A model generated the notes under the pieces. It had not been told where the DNA came from and did no database searches. It was given only the letters and a program-made list of their open reading frames with translations. From Ignavibacteriota bacterium (lineage in GTDB: Bacteria; Bacteroidota; Ignavibacteria; Tepidaquicellales; OLB5): a DNA stretch of 33,609 nucleotides. Every line of letters begins with the position of its first letter. The first letter of the stretch is position 1. Where the stretch lies: contig RPQH01000047.1 of assembly GCA_003820375.1 (NCBI GenBank), positions 1-33,609 on the forward strand. Direction: 5' to 3'. Both the position numbers and the translations under genes were made by a program. Of this stretch, positions 1 through 7,117 are shown in pieces.

Positions 1-113
1 AATCTGGAAAGGAGTAAACCACCAACTCGTAATTCGTCATTTTGAGACAGCTGCTGTTAAGCCGCAGTCGAAATCCCGTCTTGCGGGACGTAATTCTTAC
101 GGTCATCCAGTGG

Positions 114-190
114 TCACTCAGCGAGCACTCCATGGGCACTCAGTGGGCACTCTATAGGCACTTTCCGGGCAGGTTTTGGGCAGGAGTTTT
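114..190. repeat. Degenerate 11-bp tandem repeat, about 7 units
   Basis: Successive 11-mers begin TCACTCAGCGA, GCACTCCATGG, GCACTCAGTGG, GCACTCTATAG, GCACTTTCCGG, GCAGGTTTTGG and GCAGGAGTTTT. The phase is exact, while only the leading GCACT and trailing GG are well conserved. The last unit runs into the inverted repeat that starts at 178. Confidence 0.6.
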
Positions 191-311
191 CGAAAAATGG
201 CTGTAACTCATTGCAATATAAAGAGATAACTCGTGACCAAAGTGCTAAAAATGGCTCAAAATATGGCGATTCAATGCAGGAAACGAGGTTTTCGAAAAAC
301 TACTCCTGCCC
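178..311. repeat. Small element bounded by inverted repeats
   Basis: The left end (178-196) reads GGGCAGGAGT then TTTCGAAAA. The right end (289-311) is its reverse complement apart from a short insertion. Both ends contain the palindromic TTTTCGAAAA. The interior of about 90 bp has no gene. The form is that of a tiny foldback or MITE-like element, but no target duplication could be identified. Confidence 0.45.
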
Positions 312-461
312 ACTGATTTCCGGGAAAAAATAAACAAAATAACCGGTTTATCGTCGCTATAATTTAAGACTTAAAGTGATGCTTTAAGGTATTTCCGGCT
401 TATTTAAACTCACACCCCTTAAATCCCCTCAAGGGGGAACTGCTTTCTATATTAATCCTCT

Positions 462-501
462 AATCTGATAAATTTGATAAATCTGATGAATTTGACGAAT
501 T
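462..501. repeat. 9-bp tandem repeat (AATYTGAYR)
   Basis: The units AATCTGATA, AATTTGATA, AATCTGATG and AATTTGACG follow in perfect 9-bp phase, then AATTA. It is non-coding and belongs to the same class of short tandem repeats found elsewhere in the window. Confidence 0.6.
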
Positions 502-724
502 ATTCTATACACTCCAAACTATTTTTAGTTAAAACTTGACAAGCGGCAATCTCTGTATTAATTTTATAAAGTAGTGATTGCTGCTGAAATTTATTACTCA
601 TTGTCGTTCTTTGTTAATATCGGAATCATAATCTTCAGGTCGTGAAATTAATTTATCCGGAGCTCAGTTCCAGGGGTCAGATATTGAAACAAAAAAAGAA
701 AAAAATAAAAAAAAAGGGCAGGAC

Positions 725-755
725 AAAAAAAAGGAAGCAAAAATTGCTTCCTTTT
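725..755 (-). terminator. Intrinsic terminator of the lipoprotein gene
   Basis: Read on the minus strand, a perfect 10-bp stem (AAAAGGAAGC / GCTTCCTTTT, arms 746-755 and 729-738) with a 7-nt loop runs into a T tract. It lies about 25 bp beyond the stop codon of the lipoprotein gene. Confidence 0.85.
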
Positions 756-779
756 AAAAGATGAGATTTTAAATATTCT

Positions 780-1472
780 CTATTCTATCTTCACCAAATT
801 GCTTGTAATAACCCATTCTCCCTTACTGTTTGCAGTGAGTTTATATGTTACGGTCATTGTTCTTGTAACCTCTTCATCTTTGCCTTCTTTTTTAATAATA
901 TCAACCTGTTTTACTTTGCTTGTTACGGTTGCATTGCCGTCCTTTTGTGATACAACCTTTGGCTCTTCCACTATCGTAAAGTTTTTTACGTTTTTATAGT
1001 TTGCCTTCATTTTATCAGATGAGCGGGATGGAAAATAATTGTGAGCCTTTTTCATATTAGCATCAAAGTTGCCGGTTTCATTTATCGCTCTCTTAATATA
1101 TTCATAATAATCTTTTACTGTAGCAGTAGGATTTTCAAATTTCTTTGTAATTTCTTTTTGTATCTCTTTTTTAGTTTCCTGCTTAGTTTCTTTTTTATCT
1201 GCAGTTTGCTTTGATGTATCTGTTGGTGTTTGGCTCATAGTAGTAGTATCTGCCGGTGTTTGACCGTTCTCAACAAGATTGAGCCTCTTTTCTCTTTCTT
1301 CCAGCTCAATTTCTTTTAACCGGACACGTGCTTCACGGTCATTAATTTCTTTTTCTTTATCTGCAAGTATTTGAAGGGAGTTCTTACTATTGTTATCACC
1401 TTCATCTTTACTTCCGCAGCCGCCAATGGCAAACGAAATGGCAAACGCTATTATTATAAAGGACTTATTCAT
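780..1472 (-). CDS. Lipoprotein with coiled coil and NTF2-like C-terminal domain
   Basis: The 230-residue product starts with a hydrophobic signal and a lipobox (AIGGC, lipidated Cys19), so it should be a membrane-anchored lipoprotein. Residues about 30-70 are Glu/Lys/Arg-rich with heptad character (probable coiled coil), and 70-110 form a Thr/Gln/Lys-rich linker. From about 115 the sequence resembles small NTF2-like/DUF4878-type domains: the ATVKDYYEYIKRAI opening, then alternating strands ending in GEWVITSNLVKIE. Such domains are common in FCB lipoproteins, but the ligand is unknown. It is a single gene with its own terminator downstream. No clear Shine-Dalgarno site precedes the ATG. The lipoprotein call is firm; the domain call is tentative. 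Confidence 0.75.
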   Translation of the reverse strand: MNKSFIIIAFAISFAIGGCGSKDEGDNNSKNSLQILADKEKEINDREARVRLKEIELEEREKRLNLVENGQTPADTTTMSQTPTDTSKQTADKKETKQETKKEIQKEITKKFENPTATVKDYYEYIKRAINETGNFDANMKKAHNYFPSRSSDKMKANYKNVKNFTIVEEPKVVSQKDGNATVTSKVKQVDIIKKEGKDEEVTRTMTVTYKLTANSKGEWVITSNLVKIE

Positions 1473-1608
1473 TTTAGTTAAATTAGTTCTTTAAATATAA
1501 TACTAAATTATTGTTTTAGCAATAAGAATATTTTTTCTTTGGGTTTAATACTGTTTTGGATGGCTTATGGATTAAAAAAAGCAGAAAACTGGAGGAAATA
1601 ATGGAAAT

Positions 1609-2346
1609 TTACTGCATCTCGTACAAAATTTTGTAGGATTTATATCCTTCAAATAATGCATTTGCAATACTTGTTTGTCCCTGGTCTGATGTCAGTATCT
1701 TAACATCATTTTCATCTGAGATGTAGCCGCACTCAACCAGAATTGACGGCATGGAGGCACCAAGCAAAACCCAGTACCCTGCCTGCATTACTCCTCTGGA
1801 AAAAAGAGTATTCATATCAATCATGTTTATCTGTACGGATGATGCAAGATATTCGGTATACTTCAGGTAACCATATTGGGCTAGAGAAGAAAAAATATAT
1901 TTATCGGTTTCGTCGTTTCCGTATTGCTGGAATACCAAATTAGTATTTTCTCTCAATGTTATCTCAACAGCTTCATTCAAACGGTCTTTGTTCAAGATAT
2001 AAATTTCAAATCCGTTCTTTACCGTTTCGTACTCTTTCTTATGGTTGGCATGTATTGCAATATATAATTTAGCTTTTAACTGATTTGCCTGTGCAGCTCT
2101 TTCTTTCGGGTCGGTGAAATCATCTTTGGTGCGTGAGTAATATATTTTTGTATTCGGGAATGCATTCTGTATCATGCTCCCGAGCTTTAAAGCTATAGGA
2201 AGATTGATATCTTTTTCCTTGACCATGATATTCATTGTGCCGGGGTCTCTGCCGCCGTGTCCTGCATCTATATAAATAACATCAAGCACATCTTTTGAAT
2301 AGATGCTTGAACAGATAAATATAGCGACAAAAATTAAGTATTTCAT
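1609..2346 (-). CDS. N-acetylmuramoyl-L-alanine amidase (Amidase_3, AmiC-like)
   Basis: The 245-residue exported enzyme should cleave the amide bond between N-acetylmuramic acid and L-alanine in peptidoglycan. A short hydrophobic signal (residues 1-17) is followed directly by the Amidase_3 fold. Zinc ligands are recognisable as His30 in DAGHGGRDPG, Glu44 in KEKDINLP and His99 in IHANH. The catalytic Glu is in the late SILVECGYISDEND motif. There is no added SPOR, SH3 or AMIN domain, so it is close to a bare catalytic domain. It is the last gene of a minus-strand operon after yajQ, with a gap of about 12 bp. Cell separation or wall recycling is the likely role. Confidence 0.9.
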   Translation of the reverse strand: MKYLIFVAIFICSSIYSKDVLDVIYIDAGHGGRDPGTMNIMVKEKDINLPIALKLGSMIQNAFPNTKIYYSRTKDDFTDPKERAAQANQLKAKLYIAIHANHKKEYETVKNGFEIYILNKDRLNEAVEITLRENTNLVFQQYGNDETDKYIFSSLAQYGYLKYTEYLASSVQINMIDMNTLFSRGVMQAGYWVLLGASMPSILVECGYISDENDVKILTSDQGQTSIANALFEGYKSYKILYEMQ

Positions 2347-2358
2347 TATGATTAATTT

Positions 2359-2853
2359 TTACCTATAGTTCGTAAATTGAACGGCAAAGTCAAGGTCTGC
2401 ATCTCTTACCATCTGCATTATACTCTGCAGGTCGTCTTTGCTTTTCCCTGTAACTCTTACCTGGTCATCCTGAATAGCTGCCTGTACTTTAATTTTTGAG
2501 TCTTTTATGAGCTTTGTGATAAGCCTTGCATTATCTTTGCTTATTCCCTGCTGGACATCAATATGCTGTCTTATCATTCCGCCGCTAGCTTCCTCCGGGT
2601 CTTTATATACAAATGCTTTAAGTGGAATACCGCGTTTTATGAATTTATTCTGCATTATATCAACGACAGCTCTCAGCTTAAAATCATCATCTGCAAGTAC
2701 CGTAAGTGTTTTTTCCTTCTGGCTCATTTCTATTGAGCTTTTTGAACCTTTGAAATCGTATCTTTGCTGTATCTCTTTCCTTGCCTGGTTAACAGCATTA
2801 TCAACTTCCTGCCAGTTTACTTCGGATACTATATCGAACGAATTCATTGCCAT
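2359..2853 (-). CDS. yajQ: YajQ-family nucleotide-binding protein
   Basis: The 164-residue cytoplasmic protein is a full-length YajQ (UPF0234) member. It has the family opening [20 protein letters not shown], the RYDFKGS signature, the IKRGIP segment and the end [12 protein letters not shown]. Some family members (for example Xanthomonas XC_3703) bind cyclic di-GMP and act as regulators; others bind RNA or nucleotides. Which applies here cannot be read from the sequence. It lies between the EVE gene and the amidase gene in one operon. A strong ribosome site (AGGAGG, 2865-2870) directly follows the EVE stop codon and supports this start, although a second ATG lies two codons later. Confidence 0.92.
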   Translation of the reverse strand: MAMNSFDIVSEVNWQEVDNAVNQARKEIQQRYDFKGSKSSIEMSQKEKTLTVLADDDFKLRAVVDIMQNKFIKRGIPLKAFVYKDPEEASGGMIRQHIDVQQGISKDNARLITKLIKDSKIKVQAAIQDDQVRVTGKSKDDLQSIMQMVRDADLDFAVQFTNYR

Positions 2854-2864
2854 TATTTGTAAAT

Positions 2865-2870
2865 CCTCCT
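2865..2870 (-). promoter_or_regulatory. Strong ribosome binding site for yajQ
   Basis: AGGAGG directly abuts the TAA stop of the EVE gene (2871-2873) and lies 11 nt before the yajQ ATG. Strong sites are rare in this window, so yajQ seems to be translated independently within the operon. Confidence 0.7.
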
Positions 2871-3278
2871 TTAGTTATTGCCCATTTCAATTATTAGATT
2901 CCACAGGTCTTCCGGCATCGGCTGGACGGAAAGCCGCTGCTCTTTGAGCAGGCGGGAATCTTTGAACTTCTTATTTGCTCTTATCTCTTCAAGTGATACC
3001 ATTCTTTTCAGCTTAATCTTAGGCTTAACATCAAAAACATAATGCTTGGGGTTGCCGGACTTCGGGTCTATATAAGGATTAGAAATTATCTCACCAATTC
3101 CAACGACATGTCTTTCATCACCTGTATGGTAGATAAAAGCTAAATCCCCTTTTCTTACCTGCTTTATCTGGAATAACCCGCCGGGACTTGTTACGCCATC
3201 CCAGATTGTTTGCTTATCCTTCTCCAGCATATCAAATGAATAAACGGAAGGCTCAGTTTTTAATAACCAGTAGTTCAT
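2871..3278 (-). CDS. EVE domain-containing protein
   Basis: The 135-residue protein consists of a single EVE domain (thymocyte nuclear protein 1 type, PUA-like fold). Signatures are the opening [15 protein letters not shown], the W in [29 protein letters not shown] and the end [22 protein letters not shown] domains are thought to recognise modified bases in DNA or RNA, and many stand-alone bacterial copies have no known role. It is the first gene of an operon with yajQ and the amidase. The start is an ATG. Nothing beside it suggests a restriction system. Confidence 0.88.
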   Translation of the reverse strand: MNYWLLKTEPSVYSFDMLEKDKQTIWDGVTSPGGLFQIKQVRKGDLAFIYHTGDERHVVGIGEIISNPYIDPKSGNPKHYVFDVKPKIKLKRMVSLEEIRANKKFKDSRLLKEQRLSVQPMPEDLWNLIIEMGNN

Positions 3279-3339
3279 CTACTAAAAATAAATAATAAAT
3301 TGTAAAAATGAAACTCTTGAAACTTGCATTAATCACTTT

Positions 3340-3358
3340 GCGGTAACACGGTTACCGC
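3340..3358. repeat. Palindrome GCGGTAAC-ACG-GTTACCGC
   Basis: A perfect 8-bp stem with a 3-nt loop. Its first 16 bp match 7021-7036 at 14 positions. Both copies are followed at once by short tandem repeats leading to the stop codon of a minus-strand gene. Confidence 0.65.
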
Positions 3359-3368
3359 ACTCCATAAA

Positions 3369-3399
3369 CTCTATACACTCTATACACTCTATACACTCA
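3369..3399. repeat. 9-bp tandem repeat overlapping the helicase stop codon
   Basis: Three exact copies of CTATACACT (3371-3397) with degenerate flanks. The helicase stop codon (TCA on plus, 3397-3399) shares its first plus-strand base with the last unit. The complement, GTGTATAGAGTG, recurs in the repeat at 21084. Confidence 0.8.
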
Positions 3400-5598
3400 T
3401 TCCACTCTTAAATTTGCATACTTCAATATAATATTCTTCACACCTACTTTATCAAATTGTATCTGGGCTTTTCTTGTATCACCTTTGCCGGAGGTTTCAA
3501 TTACTCTTCCCCTGCCGAAATTATTGTGATATACTACAGCACCCTTCTTAATTCCGTTATCCCTGAATATCACTTTCTCATCAGAGCCGTTGTCTTCATC
3601 ATAATATTCGTACTTAATAGATGAACCTTCAACTGAAACTGTCTTGCTCTTTGGCTGTCTTCCGTGAACATGCTTATTGTATTTTATCTTTGTAAGGTCA
3701 AGCTCATTCAGGAATCTTGATTTCATTTGGTACGACATTGAGCCAAACCTGTATCTCTGCAATGCATAGGTCATATAAAGCTTACGCATCGCCCTTGTTG
3801 CCGCAACATAGAAAAGCCTTCTTTCCTCTTCAAGCTCTTCAAGCGACATGGTTGAGTTCATCAGCGGGAATATTCCTTCTTCCAATCCTGTGATGAATAC
3901 TACCGGGTATTCAAGCCCTTTTGCCGAGTGAATTGTCATTAGTGTTACAGCATTCTTCTTGTCATCGTATTTATCGATATCTGTTACCAGGCTTACTTCC
4001 TGCAGGAATCCCTCAAGTGTCGGGTTCTCATTTTCGTCCGTATATTCCGAAATACCGGAAAGCAATTCCTGAATATTATACATCCTGTCCATCGATTCTT
4101 CGGTGCCTTCATTTCTCAGCTCCCTGATTATCCCGATATCATCAACAATCGTTCTTGCAAGCTCACTTGGCGATAGCTCATTCATCAGGTCCCTGTATCT
4201 TTCAACCATCACTGCAAGGCGTGAAAGCTCGTTATTTATTTTAGTCGGCTTATAGTCTTCTTTATTTTTTGTGTACAGCTCAAGCAATGATTCACCAAGG
4301 CACATATTGTTTTCCCTGCCGTACTTCTTAAGCTTGTCAAGGGTTTGGTCACCTATACCTTCTCTCAGTAGAAGGACTCTTGACATTGCTTCATCATCCT
4401 TCACATTTACCAGTATCCTTAAATACGCAAGTACATCTTTAATTTCCTTACGCTGGTAGAATTTAACTCCGCCTACAATTATATACGGGATTGAGTTTTT
4501 CCTCAGTGCATCTTCAATCGTTCTTGATTGGGCATTGGTACGGTATAAAATCACAAAGTCCTTGAAGTTCAGTTTTAGGTGATGGCTTTCCTGCAGTATC
4601 CATTTCACAATCATCTGCCCTTCATCCCTGTCGGATAAAGTTTCGGCAAGAACAACTTCATCACCTTCGGCATTATTTGTGAAGAGCGTTTTTTTAATTT
4701 GCCTCTTATTGTTCTTAATTATTTCATCAGCAAGCGAAAGGATTTTTTTAGTCGAGCGGTAATTTTCTTCAAGCTTAAAAACTTTACACTCGGGGAAATC
4801 CGATTCAAAGCGTAAGATATTTTCAATCTCAGCACCGCGCCACCTGTAAATACTTTGTGCATCATCACCTACTATTGTTATATTGCCGTATCCTTCGGAT
4901 AGCATTTTAACTATCCGGTATTGTGCAATGTTAGTATCCTGGAACTCATCTACAAGTATAAACTTAAACCTGTTCTGGTATTTCGCAAGCAGTTCAGGAT
5001 TCTTTTGCAATAATATTATGGGATAAATCAACAGGTCATCAAAATCCATTGCATTGCTTCTGAAGAGTGTCTTCTGGTATTCTTCATAAACATTTGCCGC
5101 AGCTTTTTCTATTGGGTTACCCGCAGTAGAAAAAAAAGCATCGGGCAATATCATCTTATTCTTTAAGCTCTTTATTATAGAAAAGATTGTATCGGGTTTA
5201 ATGCTTTCGGAGCCAATCCTGAGCATTTTCATAATATCTTCTATAAGCTTCTTGCTGTCCTGGTCATCATAGATAGAGAAATTCCTGTCGAAGCCTATAT
5301 ATTGTGCTTCGATACGGAGTATGCGTGCAAATATGGAATGGAATGTACCCATCCATAAACTGCCGGCATTAGTGCCAACGAGATTGTAAATCCTTTGTTT
5401 CATCTCATTAGCAGCTTTATTAGTAAAAGTAAGCGCCAGTATTTCGAACGGGCTGATACCTGATTCTATTAGAAACGCAATTTTATAGGTTAAAACTCTT
5501 GTTTTACCGCTTCCTGCTCCTGCAACAATCATGCTCGGACCATCTATCTGCTCAACCGCTTTTTTTTGCTCAGTATTTAAATCTTTAAGTAAATCCAC
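3397..5598 (-). CDS. pcrA: UvrD/PcrA-family DNA helicase
   Basis: This is a 733-residue superfamily 1A 3'-5' DNA helicase for repair and replication-fork maintenance. The Q-motif glutamine is Gln11, Walker A is AGAGSGKT (Lys32), Walker B is FILVDEFQDTN, motif III is GDDAQSIYRWRGA, motif IV is EENYRST and motif VI is FYVAATRAMRKLY. The last 50 residues (GAVVYHNNFGRGRVIE, then FDKVGVKNIILKYANLRV) match the PcrA/UvrD C-terminal Tudor-like domain that contacts RNA polymerase. Length is normal. The start is GTG at 5598, giving the usual MDLLKDLNTEQKKAV opening; no ATG fits. It is transcribed alone, divergent from the aminotransferase gene. Confidence 0.96.
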   Translation of the reverse strand: MDLLKDLNTEQKKAVEQIDGPSMIVAGAGSGKTRVLTYKIAFLIESGISPFEILALTFTNKAANEMKQRIYNLVGTNAGSLWMGTFHSIFARILRIEAQYIGFDRNFSIYDDQDSKKLIEDIMKMLRIGSESIKPDTIFSIIKSLKNKMILPDAFFSTAGNPIEKAAANVYEEYQKTLFRSNAMDFDDLLIYPIILLQKNPELLAKYQNRFKFILVDEFQDTNIAQYRIVKMLSEGYGNITIVGDDAQSIYRWRGAEIENILRFESDFPECKVFKLEENYRSTKKILSLADEIIKNNKRQIKKTLFTNNAEGDEVVLAETLSDRDEGQMIVKWILQESHHLKLNFKDFVILYRTNAQSRTIEDALRKNSIPYIIVGGVKFYQRKEIKDVLAYLRILVNVKDDEAMSRVLLLREGIGDQTLDKLKKYGRENNMCLGESLLELYTKNKEDYKPTKINNELSRLAVMVERYRDLMNELSPSELARTIVDDIGIIRELRNEGTEESMDRMYNIQELLSGISEYTDENENPTLEGFLQEVSLVTDIDKYDDKKNAVTLMTIHSAKGLEYPVVFITGLEEGIFPLMNSTMSLEELEEERRLFYVAATRAMRKLYMTYALQRYRFGSMSYQMKSRFLNELDLTKIKYNKHVHGRQPKSKTVSVEGSSIKYEYYDEDNGSDEKVIFRDNGIKKGAVVYHNNFGRGRVIETSGKGDTRKAQIQFDKVGVKNIILKYANLRVE

Positions 5599-5630
5599 TA
5601 TTTATATTTAATTGGAAACGTTATAAGATA

Positions 5631-5661
5631 AATAACCCTCCGGTATTTCCGGAGGGTTATT
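5631..5661. repeat. 13-bp perfect hairpin between divergent genes
   Basis: AATAACCCTCCGG (5631-5643) and CCGGAGGGTTATT (5649-5661) enclose the loop TATTT. It lies 33 bp upstream of the helicase GTG and about 150 bp upstream of the aminotransferase ATG. Because both genes read away from it, it is not an ordinary terminator for either. It could be a leader hairpin, an operator or a repeat relic. Confidence 0.7.
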
Positions 5662-5809
5662 TAATCGAATTGTTCTAATATACGAAAATAACTTATAAAG
5701 AAAATTAAATCAATTGAGAAAGTTTATTGAGTTCTTTAAGTTCATTAAGTTTGTTAAGTTTACCAAGTAATTTGCATAATTCTCTAAAGAATTAAATTAT
5801 CTTTTAAAC

Positions 5810-6985
5810 ATGAAAAACCTTCTCTGGTATCCCGGGCATGAGCTTGTTATTGATGATATTGTTAAAGCATATAAATGCTATTTGTTTGATTCAAATGATA
5901 AAAAGTATATAGATTTTGAATCAGGCGTCTGGTGCACTTCTATCGGACACAATCATCCTCGTATCAATAAGGTAATAGAAGAGCAGATACACAAAATCAC
6001 ACATACCGGTTACTGCTATTCAAACAATCTAGTGAAAGAAACTGCTGATGAAATATTATCTTTATTAAGATTTGAATATGGGATGTGCACATTTCTTTGC
6101 TCCGGCAGTGAAGCAATTGAGTATGGAGTAAGGATTGCTCAGCAAATTTCCAATAAACCTTTGATGTTAACATTTACAGATTCATATTTCGGTGCATATG
6201 GCTCTGCAAGTAAAAAATCTCAAGACGAATGGTATTGTATCGATTGGATTAAATATTGTGAAAGTGAAAGGAAAAATTATTACACATTACTTGATGATGT
6301 ACCATTCGAAAGAATTGGAGGATTTCTATTTGAGCCGGGCAGTTCTTCGGGATTGGTCAGATTCCCTCCGCAGGAATTACTCGATAATATAATTGAAAAG
6401 ATACATACAAATAACGGTTTAGTAATAGTAAATGAAGTAACAACAGGTATCGGACGTACCGGTGAATGGTTTGGATTTCAGCATTACAAAATTAAACCGG
6501 ATATCGTAACTATGGGCAAAGGGCTTGGCAACGGTTATCCGGTAAGCGTTACTGCTGTTAATAAAAAAGTTGCTGATGCACTAAAACGTGAACCTATAAA
6601 GTACGCACAGTCTCACCAAAATGATGTGCTGGGTGCTGTTATTGCAAGAGAAGTTATCCGTATTATTAAAGATGAAAAGTTAATTGAACACTGCAGGTTC
6701 ATTTCAAATGGTTTATTTAATCAGCTCAACGAACTGAAGTGCAATTACAGTATAATCAAAGAAATCCGCGGAAGGGGATTAATGATTGCCTTAGAGTTTA
6801 TTGACAGGAAAGATTCCGAATCTTATGCATCAATTGTCCGGAAAGAATTATTGAAGAGAGGATTTATAGTTGCTCAAAGATATGGAACGAATGTATTGAG
6901 AATTGACCCTGCATTAACAGTAAAAGAAAGTGACGTGAAAGAGTTTATTGATGTACTGGAAGAAATATTAAAAGAGATGCCATAA
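5810..6985 (+). CDS. Class III PLP-dependent aminotransferase
   Basis: The 391-residue cytoplasmic enzyme has the class III (ornithine/GABA/acetylornithine) fold: GHNHPRINKVIEEQI near residue 45, the PLP phosphate motif CSGSEAIEYG, FEPGSSSGLVRFPP, GIGRTGEWFGFQH and the Schiff-base lysine Lys237 in TMGKGLGNGYPVS. The position usually held by the Asp that pairs with the PLP ring nitrogen (DEVQTG in most members) is Asn208 here (VNEVTTG). I recall this N variant in an uncharacterised subgroup, so it may be a subfamily trait. The substrate cannot be assigned. It is a single plus-strand gene with no pathway partner adjacent. Confidence 0.88.
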   Translation: MKNLLWYPGHELVIDDIVKAYKCYLFDSNDKKYIDFESGVWCTSIGHNHPRINKVIEEQIHKITHTGYCYSNNLVKETADEILSLLRFEYGMCTFLCSGSEAIEYGVRIAQQISNKPLMLTFTDSYFGAYGSASKKSQDEWYCIDWIKYCESERKNYYTLLDDVPFERIGGFLFEPGSSSGLVRFPPQELLDNIIEKIHTNNGLVIVNEVTTGIGRTGEWFGFQHYKIKPDIVTMGKGLGNGYPVSVTAVNKKVADALKREPIKYAQSHQNDVLGAVIAREVIRIIKDEKLIEHCRFISNGLFNQLNELKCNYSIIKEIRGRGLMIALEFIDRKDSESYASIVRKELLKRGFIVAQRYGTNVLRIDPALTVKESDVKEFIDVLEEILKEMP

Positions 6986-7020
6986 GATATTAGTACCGCC
7001 GGTATAACAAGGAAGAATTT

Positions 7021-7117
7021 GCAGTAACGCGGTTACAATCTGCAATCTGCAATTTGTAATCTGCAATCTGTCCGAAGGATGCCTGTGGCATAATCTGTAA
7101 TCTGTAATCTGTAATCA
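7021..7117. repeat. 7-bp AATCTGY tandem repeats reaching the stop codon
   Basis: A GTAACGCGGTTAC palindrome (7024-7036) is followed by degenerate AATCTGC/AATTTGT/AATCTGT units (7036-7070). A short unrelated spacer comes next, then near-exact AATCTGT units (7091-7116). The TGA stop of the glycosyltransferase gene (7115-7117) overlaps the last unit. Confidence 0.75.

Larger units (their letters stand above)
1..779. other. Gene-free, repeat-rich region at window start
   Basis: I see no credible coding region before the lipoprotein gene. The stretch holds a CGTAATTCGTCATT-type motif at about 24-41, also seen at 10742 and 21305. It also holds a short hairpin of the form TCCCG-loop-CGGGA near 74-89, a degenerate 11-bp repeat (114-190), an inverted-repeat element (178-311), a CCCC/GGGG hairpin near 425-437 and a 9-bp AATYTGAYR repeat (about 462-501). 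An A-rich tract follows, then the terminator of the lipoprotein gene. It looks like accumulated intergenic repeats, possibly with decayed mobile sequence. Confidence 0.6.

Noticed and set aside
536..564. Sigma70-like promoter TTGACA, 17-bp spacer, TAATTT on plus
   Set aside because: No plus-strand gene or RNA is visible downstream before the minus-strand terminator, and FCB promoters usually differ from this consensus.
2871..3278. EVE protein as part of a restriction or defence system
   Set aside because: Neighbours are yajQ and an amidase; no nuclease, McrB-like or methyltransferase gene is present.
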